The position numbers were made by a program, and so were the translations under genes. From NCBI GenBank assembly GCA_023435825.1, contig JAEZMB010000115.1, forward strand, positions 1 to 20,172: a DNA stretch of 20,172 bases. Direction: 5' to 3'. Below are positions 13,232 to 19,395 of the stretch, one piece after another. Each line of letters begins with the position of its first letter. The first letter of the stretch is position 1. The DNA is from Pseudomonadota bacterium (GTDB lineage Bacteria; Desulfobacterota; Desulfovibrionia; Desulfovibrionales; Desulfovibrionaceae). Below the pieces are notes generated by a model. That model was not told the origin of the DNA. It was given only the letters and a program-made list of their open reading frames with translations, and searched no databases.

Positions 13232-13280
13232 TATGCGTTATTAAATCCTCGATATGGATGTGCGAACAAGGAGGTCGCAC

Positions 13281-14024
13281 ATGCAAATCGAGTACAATAC
13301 GGGCGAACGCCTGGACAACGGCATCCCCCTCGGCCTGCCGTATGCTTCCGCCCAGGACGTCACGGCCAGGGTGCTGCAGGCGCGGGACGTCACGTCCGCC
13401 TATGGGTTGCGGCACAAGGTGTTTGCCCAGGAATTGCGATGGGTGCCGCAAAGCGACGACGGCCTGGAACGGGACGTCTATGACGCCCATGCCCTGCATT
13501 TCGGCGTGTTTCGGGACAGGAAGATCCTTTCCTACCTGCGCCTGGTTTCGCCGGAGCATCGCTACATGCTGGAAAAGGAGTTTCGCGCCCTGGTCTCGCC
13601 GGACCATGACATCCGCAAGGCCCCGGACACGCGCGAGGTTTCCCGGTTATGCGTCAGCTTCGACGAGCGTGGCACCAAAGTGCGGACGTCCCTTGGTTCC
13701 CTGGGCGTGTCCATGCTGCTGTATCGCCAGGTCTACCAGTGGTGCGTCCCCAACAAGGTCCGCTACCTGTATCTGGTGGTCGAGTACAAGGTGCTGCGGT
13801 TGCTCAAGATGTTCGGCTTTCCGTGCGTGCTGGTCGGCGAACCGACGCGGATGCCCGACGGCGTCGTGGCGGCGGCGGCGATCATGGACTGGCGGGAATT
13901 CGAGGCGAAAAACCTGCTGGCGCGACCGGAACTGGTGGAGTGGTTCAATCAGGATCCAGAATACCAAGATGGGTTGCTACCGCCACCGCCTGCGGCCTAT
14001 TCTGAACGTCAAGTTTCTTTATGA
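13281..14024 (+). CDS. luxI: Acyl-homoserine-lactone synthase, LuxI family
   Basis: A 247-aa enzyme that would join an acyl group from acyl-ACP (or acyl-CoA) to S-adenosylmethionine, making an N-acyl-homoserine lactone signal. All eight residues invariant in the family are present with correct spacing: R44, F48 and W54 (in YGLRHKVFAQELRW), D65 and D68 (in ERDVYDAH), R87 (SYLRLV), E119 and R122 (REVSRL). Relative to typical members of about 200-215 aa there are some 20 extra N-terminal residues and a tail ending in PPPPAAYSERQVSL. The ATG at 13281 follows AAGGAGG at 6 nt; an in-frame ATG at 13254 has no SD. It is convergent with luxR and overlaps it by 80 nt. Exosortase-associated acyltransferases are distant relatives, but the luxR partner and lux-box-like sites support LuxI. 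The acyl specificity is not readable. Confidence 0.92.
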   Translation: MQIEYNTGERLDNGIPLGLPYASAQDVTARVLQARDVTSAYGLRHKVFAQELRWVPQSDDGLERDVYDAHALHFGVFRDRKILSYLRLVSPEHRYMLEKEFRALVSPDHDIRKAPDTREVSRLCVSFDERGTKVRTSLGSLGVSMLLYRQVYQWCVPNKVRYLYLVVEYKVLRLLKMFGFPCVLVGEPTRMPDGVVAAAAIMDWREFEAKNLLARPELVEWFNQDPEYQDGLLPPPPAAYSERQVSL

Positions 14025-14766
14025 TGTTGTATATGTGATAATTGACCGTGCATTCGCTGATTTGCAGGATGGCCGAGATGTCCCAGGAGCTCTTGCCGTG
14101 CTTGAGCCAGCTGAGGACTTCCCGCTCGCGCCCGGAGAGGATCTTGCGGTTGTGCTGGATCAGGCGGGCCTCGATGATTCGTGAGGAGGCCAGATGCAGA
14201 TGGGGGACGATGGTCTCCAGAATGGCGATGATGGTCGGATCGTATTTCTTGAAATTGCCGGAAAAGGAAAACAGGCTGGCCTGCTTGCAAAAACCAAACG
14301 GCCGGGCCCCGTAGGTGTAGCCGTGGATCAGGTTGAAGTCCGAGGCCAGGGTGATGAACTCGCGGGCCGGCTTCTGCGCTTTGTAGGTATGGTCCCAGAA
14401 TTGGGGCGTGAAGGATGTGAAGTTGCGTTTGACGATGACGTCGATGCCGCTGAAGTTCTTTTCCTTGTAGGTTTGCAGCCACTCGACGGGGTAATTGATG
14501 TTCGCCAGTTCGTAAGACACGACCATGCCTTCCGGGTCCAGCTTGGCCAGCCCCGAGGTGGATTGGTCGAACGGGAGGATGGTGTTGAGAAGCTCGAAGA
14601 TCTGCTTGTAGTCGCTTTCCGTGCTGCACTGCAGGCACTTGACCGTGATGTCGAGCAGGGTGAGCGCGTCGAGTTTGGAAAGTCGCGGGCGTTTCCTCGA
14701 ACCATCATTGTGAGACATGGCGGCGCCGTGTGGTTGAAGCTTCGTTGCCGGTTGTGGTCGAGACAT
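13945..14766 (-). CDS. luxR: LuxR-family AHL-responsive transcriptional regulator
   Basis: A 273-aa regulator with an N-terminal autoinducer-binding domain (about 35-200) and a C-terminal GerE/LuxR helix-turn-helix (about 209-271; LSGREREVLSWLKHGKSSWD, then ECTVNYHIYNIIKKLDVQNR). Ligand-pocket residues usual for AHL receptors can be matched: W96 and Y100 (EWLQTY), D109 (GIDV), W124 (FWDH) and G149 (LIHGY); the proline normally after the aspartate is valine here. It should bind the signal made by the convergent luxI and act at the lux-box-like sites before luxI. The start is uncertain: the ATG at 14766 overlaps the stop of a short upstream frame (TAATG), the in-frame ATG at 14718 would remove 16 residues, and neither has a strong SD. 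The last 80 nt overlap luxI antisense. GC content is somewhat below its neighbours. Confidence 0.93.
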   Translation of the reverse strand: MSRPQPATKLQPHGAAMSHNDGSRKRPRLSKLDALTLLDITVKCLQCSTESDYKQIFELLNTILPFDQSTSGLAKLDPEGMVVSYELANINYPVEWLQTYKEKNFSGIDVIVKRNFTSFTPQFWDHTYKAQKPAREFITLASDFNLIHGYTYGARPFGFCKQASLFSFSGNFKKYDPTIIAILETIVPHLHLASSRIIEARLIQHNRKILSGREREVLSWLKHGKSSWDISAILQISECTVNYHIYNIIKKLDVQNRPQAVAVATHLGILDPD

Positions 14767-14969
14767 TATCCCTGTCGCAAGGCCGGGCGGTCCTGGGGCT
14801 GCCCCGCCGCCGCGCGCGTCTGGTGGCCGGCGCGCGGCAGGGCCATGGCGGAGCTGCCGCGGCCGGGCGCGCCCTGAGGGGCAACGACCGGCGAGGGCCG
14901 GACCTTCAGTTTGGCGTACCTGGACACGGGACTGTTGGCAAGCTTGTAAAAGAGAGCCTGTTTGGCCAA
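14766..14969 (-). CDS. Possible short ORF coupled to luxR (67 codons, TTG start)
   Basis: This frame begins TTG with GAGAAG upstream and reads MAKQALFYKLANSPVSRYAK, followed by a P/G/R/A-rich stretch with no recognisable fold. Its TAA overlaps the luxR ATG as TAATG, which is the layout of translational coupling. The first 30 residues look protein-like, the remainder does not, so it may be a leader peptide or chance. No homologue is recognised. If it is not real, the 234-nt gap between the HD-GYP stop and luxR is simply leader sequence. Confidence 0.25.
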   Translation of the reverse strand: MAKQALFYKLANSPVSRYAKLKVRPSPVVAPQGAPGRGSSAMALPRAGHQTRAAAGQPQDRPALRQG

Positions 14970-15000
14970 CGCTTCTCGTTTTGCCGTGGGGACCGAGGCG

Positions 15001-16719
15001 TCAGGATCGTTCGGGATAGGGCGTCAACAGCAGTTCGCCAAGGTCGAAGCCGGTTTCCAGGCGGGCGCTGTCGCGCTCCACGGCTTCGATGTTGGCCGCA
15101 AGCAGGGCCACCAATTCGCCGTCGATGCGGCCCCGGGCGGCCTCGTCGGCCAGGATGGCCAGGGCCCGCTGGCGGGACAGGGCCGGCTTGTAATGGCGGG
15201 CCATGGTGATGGCGTCGTAGATGTCCACGATGGCGATGATGCGGCTTTGCAGCAGGATGGCCTCGTCGCGCAGGCCGTCGGGGTAGCCCGAACCGTCCAG
15301 GCGTTCGTGGTGCTGGGAGATGATGGCCAAAAGCCGGGCCATGTTCTCGGGGAAGGGGATGTGCTGGAGGATACGCCGGCTTTCCTCGGGATGGCGCTCG
15401 ATCTCCTTGCGTTCCACCGGGGTCAGGTTGCCCCGGGCGATGCACAGGCAGGCGGCCTCGTCCGGTTCGAGCACGGCCATGGACCCGTGGGCGGTGTCCA
15501 GGCGCAGTTCGCCGATTTTGGCCACCAGGGCGAGGTCTTCGTCGTTTACGGCATCGGCGGCGTTGATCCGGGCGAGGTGTTCGACCTCCGGCCCATAATC
15601 CTGCCCTTGGATCTGGCCGAGCAGAGCCAGGCGCTGGGCGATGACGGCCATGGCGCCGGCGGAGAGCCGGGTGGCCTTGGTGAGCACTTCCTCGCGGATG
15701 CCGATCTTGCCCACGTCGTGGAGCAGGCCGGCGTAGAGCAGTTCCTCCAGGTCGCTTGGGGTGAAGGCCACGCCGGCAAACGCGCCCTCGTCGCGGTGCA
15801 CGGCCCGGGCCAGGGCCACCCCGAGGCGGGCCACTCGCTGGGAATGGCCGGAGGTGAAGGGATCGCGGGCGTCGATGGCCGTGGCCAGGGCCTGCATGAG
15901 GGAATTGATCAGGGTCTGGACGGACTTGAAATGCAGGGCGTTGCCCAGGGCGATGCCGGCCACGGCGGCCAGGGTGCCGACGTGCTGGAGGTGGCTGGCC
16001 TCGAACAGCATGGGGACCGGCCCGGCCAGAACCAGCATGCCCACGCATTTGCCCGAGGACAAAAGGGGATAGACCAGCAGGGAGGCCACGTCGGCCTCGC
16101 CGGCCCAGCGCTTGTCGGCGGCCAGGTCGTTGATGATCTCGCCCTTGCGGCTGGCGACGATGGCGGCAAAAAGGGCCGAGGCGGCGATGTTGTCCAGCCG
16201 GCAGGCCATGGTCTGGCCGAAGCTCACGGCCGGCGCGAACGGGGCGTCGGCGGCTTCGCGCAAAAACACCATGCCGCTGTCGGCCGGCAGTTCGCCGCGG
16301 CGGCATTCGTCCAAAAGGGCCAGGGCCGCTTCGCGGGGGCGCAGGGAGGCGTTGAGTCCGGTGGTGGCCCGGTGGAGCAGGGAGACTTCGCGGTATTTGA
16401 CCAGGGTTTCGGCGGCCAGCGTCCGGCGCAGGGCCTCGCCGTCAATGATGGTTTCCAGGCAGTCGGCGGCGAACCGGGCCGTTTGGGCCAGGGCGGCTTC
16501 GCCGGCCGGGTCCGGAGGCGAGTCTCCGGGCGGCGTGCAGGCCAGATACCCCAGGATCAGGCTGTCCTGGCGCAGGGGCTCAAGCCGATGGACGCTTGCA
16601 GGGACGGGATCGGCGGCGTCGATGACCGTGACGACCCAGCCCGGGCCCAACATGCGGCCGGCCCGTTCGAGCAGGGGGGCCAGGGCCCGTTTCTTGAGCA
16701 GTCGCCGCAGCGGCACCAT
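15001..16719 (-). CDS. GAF/HD-GYP cyclic-di-GMP phosphodiesterase
   Basis: A 572-aa cytoplasmic protein. A poorly conserved N-terminal segment (1-100) is followed by a GAF-like sensory domain (about 105-265; LLVYPLLSSGKCVGMLVL) and a C-terminal HD-GYP domain (about 270-565). Metal and catalytic residues are visible: H292 (SGHSQRVARLG), HD at 334-335 with K338 (LLHDVGKIGI), HHE at 470-472 and the DGSGYPDGL motif (475-483) that defines HD-GYP. HD-GYP enzymes hydrolyse c-di-GMP to pGpG/GMP. An insert of about 75 residues (about 355-430) separates the HD helix from ERKEIERHPEESRRIL, a variant I recall from other HD-GYP proteins. No transmembrane segment is seen. It follows the receiver gene by 22 nt and is probably co-transcribed and functionally paired with it. 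An ATG with GGAG 11 nt upstream sets the start. Confidence 0.9.
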   Translation of the reverse strand: MVPLRRLLKKRALAPLLERAGRMLGPGWVVTVIDAADPVPASVHRLEPLRQDSLILGYLACTPPGDSPPDPAGEAALAQTARFAADCLETIIDGEALRRTLAAETLVKYREVSLLHRATTGLNASLRPREAALALLDECRRGELPADSGMVFLREAADAPFAPAVSFGQTMACRLDNIAASALFAAIVASRKGEIINDLAADKRWAGEADVASLLVYPLLSSGKCVGMLVLAGPVPMLFEASHLQHVGTLAAVAGIALGNALHFKSVQTLINSLMQALATAIDARDPFTSGHSQRVARLGVALARAVHRDEGAFAGVAFTPSDLEELLYAGLLHDVGKIGIREEVLTKATRLSAGAMAVIAQRLALLGQIQGQDYGPEVEHLARINAADAVNDEDLALVAKIGELRLDTAHGSMAVLEPDEAACLCIARGNLTPVERKEIERHPEESRRILQHIPFPENMARLLAIISQHHERLDGSGYPDGLRDEAILLQSRIIAIVDIYDAITMARHYKPALSRQRALAILADEAARGRIDGELVALLAANIEAVERDSARLETGFDLGELLLTPYPERS

Positions 16720-16741
16720 GTCGGATGCTTCTCCGGCCCGA

Positions 16742-17128
16742 TCAGGGATCGAGTCCGAGCAGTTCCTTGGCCACCTTGAGCACTTCGTCGGGATCGAAAG
16801 GCTTGGTCATGTAGCGGCTGGCCCCGAGTTCCAGACCCTGGCGGCGGTCGACTTCCTGCCCCTTGGCGGTCAGGAGCACGATGCCGATGCCGGTGGCGTC
16901 CGGGTCTTCCTTGACGCGCTGGCAGACCTCGTAGCCGTTGAGCTTGGGCATCATGATGTCGAGAAATACGACGTTGGGTTTTCGGGACTTGATCAGCCCC
17001 AGGCCTTCCTCGCCGTTCTGGGCGGAAAGGATCTCCACGCCGTAATCCTCTTCCAGCTCTTCCAGCGTCTGCTCCAGGAGCATACGGATGTGGACCTCAT
17101 CATCGACGATGAGAATCGTTCCGGGCAT
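16742..17128 (-). CDS. Single-domain response regulator (receiver only)
   Basis: A 128-aa CheY-like receiver. The acidic pair D9-D10 (LIVDDE), phospho-acceptor D57 (VVFLDIMMP), T87 (VLLTAKG) and K109 (YMTKPFDPDE) are all in place. There is no output domain, so it should act by protein contact, plausibly on the HD-GYP protein encoded 22 nt downstream, or as a phosphorelay intermediate. The start at 17128 is chosen because AAAGGAG precedes it at good spacing and the receiver fold begins there; the open frame extends upstream but is shadow. No sensor kinase gene lies in the window. Confidence 0.95.
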   Translation of the reverse strand: MPGTILIVDDEVHIRMLLEQTLEELEEDYGVEILSAQNGEEGLGLIKSRKPNVVFLDIMMPKLNGYEVCQRVKEDPDATGIGIVLLTAKGQEVDRRQGLELGASRYMTKPFDPDEVLKVAKELLGLDP

Positions 17129-17213
17129 GACCGTCTCCTTTGGGTGGCGCCAACCGACCCGAATGGTAGTCAATGCCCAAGCCGAAGGCAAGGACACACG
17201 GGCATTTGCGCGC

Positions 17214-17237
17214 AAAAAACCGAAAACGGCGGTCGGT
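17214..17237 (-). terminator. Weak terminator after the Cys-poor HesB-like gene
   Basis: On the minus strand a 5-bp stem (17237-17233 with 17223-17219, 9-nt loop) is followed by six Ts (17219-17214), beginning 13 nt past the stop codon. The stem is short, so read-through into the receiver gene is possible. Confidence 0.4.
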
Positions 17238-17249
17238 CCGTGACCAGGA

Positions 17250-17588
17250 TCAGTGATGATGGGAGCCGCAGGCCCCGCCGCAGTTGCCGCCGGACCCGGA
17301 AAAATCCAGGCGCGAATGGATGACGAAACCTTGCTGGCCGCAGTCCACGGTGACCGGCGCGGCCTGGTCGCACAACAGCCGGGCCATGCACAAGGCGTGG
17401 CCGGCCAGCGACACGACGACGTCGGCCTCGGTGGCCGTATCCGGGGCCAGGTCGAGCCGGGGGCCGGAGGCGTGCATGAAAGACAAAAAGATGCGGAGTT
17501 GCGGTCGGACCGTGCCCGGGAAAAGCCCATCAAGGGCCTGGCGGGCGGCCTCGGTCAGGCGGATGGGGGCGGTGGCGACGGACTCCAT
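17250..17588 (-). CDS. HesB/IscA-like protein lacking the first ligand cysteine
   Basis: A 112-aa paralogue of the two genes upstream. It aligns along its length: an N-terminal helix (LTEAARQALDGLF), a strand PQLRIFLSFMHASGPRLDLA (29-48), then a domain ending in QQGFVIHSRLDFSGSGGNCG. At the site where relatives have GGUAGP or GGCCGP this protein has MHASGP (38-43), so the conserved Sec/Cys is missing. It has other cysteines instead, C67, C73, C83, C103 and C107, and ends in GSHHH, which might bind metal. IscA-type proteins handle iron or Fe-S clusters; whether this one still does is unknown. The ribosome site is weak. The next gene upstream carries its own terminator, so this is probably a separate transcript. 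Confidence 0.7.
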   Translation of the reverse strand: MESVATAPIRLTEAARQALDGLFPGTVRPQLRIFLSFMHASGPRLDLAPDTATEADVVVSLAGHALCMARLLCDQAAPVTVDCGQQGFVIHSRLDFSGSGGNCGGACGSHHH

Positions 17589-17642
17589 ATCCGTGACTTA
17601 CGTTTCGCCGGGGAGACTGTCAACCGGCCAGGGGCATTGAAG

Positions 17643-17667
17643 AAAAAAGGCCGGCTGAAGCCGGCCT
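17643..17667 (-). terminator. Intrinsic terminator after the Cys-type HesB-like gene
   Basis: The 9-bp stem 17648-17656 with 17659-17667 (AGGCCGGCT and its complement, 2-nt loop) is followed on the minus strand by six Ts (17648-17643). It is very similar to the terminator at 18225-18251, as if the gene and terminator were duplicated together. Confidence 0.9.
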
Positions 17668-17701
17668 GCAAACACGGTTTTTTGGGGGAGTAGCGCGACG
17701 A

Positions 17702-18040
17702 TCAGGAGCAGGAGCCGCCGCCGCAGCCGCCGGAACCGCCGCCGCAACCCCCGGAGCCGCAGGAGCCGCCGCCAAGCTGCAGGCTTGATTTCACGGTGAA
17801 TCCGTAGTCGGTCATGTCGATGTCGATGGGGCTGGCCATGGCCGCGAGTTCCTTGTCCACGACGATGGTGTAGCCGCTGACGTCGAAAACGTCGTCGTTG
17901 TCCCGGGGCTCGTCCAGGGCCAAGGTCAGGGACGGACCGCAGCAGCCGCCCTTGTTGAGGTAGACGCGGATGGGCGTTTTCTGTTTGTCGGCAAAGTAGT
18001 TGTCCAGTTCGGTCCGGGCCGAATCGCTCAAAGAAACCAT
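17702..18040 (-). CDS. HesB/IscA-like protein, cysteine form
   Basis: A 112-aa small protein of the HesB/IscA-related family that includes known HesB-like selenoproteins. The key segment is VYLNKGGCCGPSLTLALDEP (27-46), with C33-C34 where IscA has its first cluster ligand. The C terminus is a glycine-cysteine tail (GGGSCGSGGCG, then more GG and C, ending GGGSCS; C94, C99, C106, C111) that replaces the usual CGCG. About 60 of the first 92 residues match the selenoprotein paralogue by hand count. The start at 18040 is set by GGAGG 6 nt upstream; the longer open frame is not used. It has its own promoter-like element (18071-18096) and terminator. A role in Fe-S or metal handling is inferred from the family. 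Confidence 0.88.
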   Translation of the reverse strand: MVSLSDSARTELDNYFADKQKTPIRVYLNKGGCCGPSLTLALDEPRDNDDVFDVSGYTIVVDKELAAMASPIDIDMTDYGFTVKSSLQLGGGSCGSGGCGGGSGGCGGGSCS

Positions 18041-18070
18041 GGATACCTCCAGGCGAGAGATGGTAAACGG

Positions 18071-18096
18071 GTAATCACGCCCCAGGGCATTGTCAA
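18071..18096 (-). promoter_or_regulatory. Candidate promoter of the Cys-type HesB-like gene
   Basis: Minus-strand GTATTTGACA has a perfect -35 TTGACA (18096-18091); 16 bp further TTAC (18074-18071) begins the -10 region. The same GTATTTGAC-N17-TTAC layout precedes the selenoprotein gene. Confidence 0.45.
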
Positions 18097-18224
18097 ATAC
18101 GCCTGGTCGATGGATTTTTGGGTTGTTGAGAGAAAAACGTGATGGAGGGGCGCTGCCGCCCCGTTCTGCTCCGGCCCGGCGGCCAAGCCCGTCGCCCTGT
18201 CCGGCGAACCGGCCGGGACCATGC

Positions 18225-18251
18225 AAAAAGGCCGGCTGTCGCCAGCCGGCC
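18225..18251 (-). terminator. Intrinsic terminator after the selenoprotein gene
   Basis: A perfect 9-bp stem (18230-18238 with 18243-18251, 4-nt loop) is followed on the minus strand by five Ts (18229-18225), 26 nt after the TAA stop of the selenoprotein frame. Its position supports the full-length reading rather than termination at the internal TGA. Confidence 0.9.
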
Positions 18252-18277
18252 CGTGAGAGCAAATCAATCCCGGCGGG

Positions 18278-18595
18278 TTAGACCGAGCAGGAGCCGCTGG
18301 AGCAAGACGAGCCGCAACCGCCGCCGCCAAGTTCCAGGCTGGAAGTCACCGAAAAGCCCATGTAGGTCATGTCGACCTTCAGCGGCGAAGCCTTCTCGTA
18401 AAGCTCCTTCTCGATGACAAAGGTGTATCCGGAAACGTCGAGCACCTCGTCCGCGTCGCGCGGCTCATCCAGAGCCAGCGCCAGTCTCGGACCCGCTCAG
18501 CCGCCAGACGACAGGTAAATACGGACCGGGGTCTTTTCCTTGTCGGCGAAATACCCATCCAACTGGGTCTTTGCCGATTCCGTCAATTCAACCAT
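18278..18595 (-). CDS. HesB-like selenoprotein (in-frame TGA read as Sec33)
   Basis: Reading through one TGA (18497-18499) gives a 105-aa protein colinear with the Cys paralogue next door: MVELTESAKTQLDGYFADK, then VRIYLSSGG-Sec-AGPRLALALDEP, and a tail GGGGCGSSCSSGSC before SV and TAA. Sec33 aligns with C33 of the paralogue and with the first ligand cysteine of IscA. Conservation continues without a break after the TGA, with no frameshift or second stop. A SECIS-like hairpin begins right after the TGA (18460-18496). GGAGG lies before the ATG at 18595, and a terminator follows the TAA. The HesB-like selenoprotein family is established in selenium-using anaerobes. The role is probably iron, Fe-S or redox related. 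A standard gene caller would truncate or miss it. The alternative, a recent nonsense mutation, is less likely. Confidence 0.88.
18460..18496 (-). promoter_or_regulatory. Candidate bacterial SECIS element
   Basis: Directly 3' of the TGA the mRNA can fold into a 37-nt hairpin. GCGG (18496-18493) pairs with CCGC (18463-18460), TCC with GGA, GAG with CTC, and one C-G pair closes a 7-nt apical loop UGGCGCU whose first G is 15 nt past the TGA. Bulges are one G, one U and a 4-nt UGAG, with one A-G mismatch. Size and place fit SelB-dependent SECIS elements, which lie within coding sequence just after UGA. Confidence 0.6.
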
Positions 18596-18626
18596 GGGAA
18601 CCTCCGTGGGACAAGCTCGTTCAATG

Positions 18627-18655
18627 CAAGTAAGCATGACCGATCGGAAAGTCAA
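18627..18655 (-). promoter_or_regulatory. Candidate promoter of the selenoprotein gene
   Basis: Minus-strand GTATTTGACT with -35 TTGACT (18655-18650), followed 16 bp later by TTAC, the same arrangement as at the Cys paralogue. The -10 is weak by sigma-70 consensus. Confidence 0.4.
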
Positions 18656-18741
18656 ATACCTGCCGCCGCCGGAGCGCCGGGCCGATTGCCAGGGTTTCCC
18701 CTTTTAGGCTAGACGGATGCAAAGCCAGACGGGAGTATTCC

Positions 18742-19278
18742 GTGAGCAAGCATAAAAAAATCATGACCGCCGGCGAGGTGCGCCGCACCCTGGAACGCCT
18801 CGCTTTCGAAATCATCGAACGCCACGACCCCAGCTGCCATCTGGCCATCGTCGGCATCCAGCGACGCGGGGCCGAACTGGCCACCCGGCTCAAGGCCCTC
18901 ATCGACGCCCGAGGGAAATGCGACGTGCCCCTGGGCAAGCTCGACATCAACCTCTACCGCGACGACTGGACCACCCGCGAGGTGCAGCCGCAAGTCGGGC
19001 CGTCGGAGATCGCCTTCTCCCTGGCCGAGAAAAACGTCATCCTCGTCGACGACGTGCTGTTCTCCGGCCGCACCATCCGGGCCGCCCTGGAGGCGCTGCT
19101 CGACTACGGCCGCCCCAAACGCGTGGAACTGCTCGTGCTCATCGACCGGCGCGGCCACCGCGAACTGCCCATCCAGGCCGACTACGTGGGCAAGCGCGTG
19201 CATACCGAACCCGGCGAACAGGTGGACGTGGCCGTGGCCGAACTCGACGGCGAGGACAGCGTGCTGCTCATGGAGTAG
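18742..19278 (+). CDS. pyrR: PyrR: pyr regulatory protein / uracil phosphoribosyltransferase
   Basis: A 178-aa type I phosphoribosyltransferase of the PyrR family, which makes UMP from uracil and PRPP and in many bacteria controls pyrimidine gene expression by binding mRNA. The PRPP loop is VILVDDVLFSGRTIRAAL (99-116). Other family marks are IVGIQRRGAELATRL (36-50), LDINLYRDDW (67-76) and LIDRRGHRELPIQADYVGK (133-151). The length is normal. Translation starts at GTG (18742), with GGGAG 6 nt upstream. No pyr biosynthetic gene is adjacent, and I see no PyrR-binding attenuator in its leader, so the enzymatic role may dominate here. It is divergent from the selenoprotein gene. Confidence 0.96.
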   Translation: MSKHKKIMTAGEVRRTLERLAFEIIERHDPSCHLAIVGIQRRGAELATRLKALIDARGKCDVPLGKLDINLYRDDWTTREVQPQVGPSEIAFSLAEKNVILVDDVLFSGRTIRAALEALLDYGRPKRVELLVLIDRRGHRELPIQADYVGKRVHTEPGEQVDVAVAELDGEDSVLLME

Positions 19279-19395
19279 GGCACTTTTCGGGAACGCAGTA
19301 CCCGGGCGGAGCCTCTGTACCGTTTCGGGAAGCCGTTGCCACAACCCGGCAAAAGACGTATCCGGCGGCCATACCTGCTTCAGGAGGAAACCGCC

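Larger units (their letters stand above)
12919..13280. promoter_or_regulatory. Divergent regulatory region upstream of luxI, AT-rich
   Basis: No gene is supported here. The left part holds a palindrome (CGGAGCTCCG) flanked by TAGCCC (12962-12967) and GGGCTA (12982-12987). From about 13145 to 13260 the sequence turns sharply AT-rich, in contrast with the surrounding DNA, and contains the lux-box-like sites listed separately. A 61-codon minus-strand frame across 12985-13170 has no ribosome site and no recognisable character. Confidence 0.6.

Noticed and set aside
15430..15660. About 75-residue insert inside the HD-GYP domain as a novel feature
   Set aside because: The flanking segments match a recurrent HD-GYP variant I recall with the same extended linker, so it is probably a known subfamily trait.
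14962..16779. 605-codon plus-strand frame opposite the HD-GYP gene
   Set aside because: Same codon-bias shadow effect; the minus strand has full HD-GYP motifs.
18497..18499. TGA as a nonsense mutation that makes the third HesB-like gene a pseudogene
   Set aside because: The frame stays intact and conserved after the TGA, the codon sits exactly at the functional Cys position, a SECIS-like hairpin follows, and a terminator lies after the downstream TAA. Selenocysteine is the better reading.
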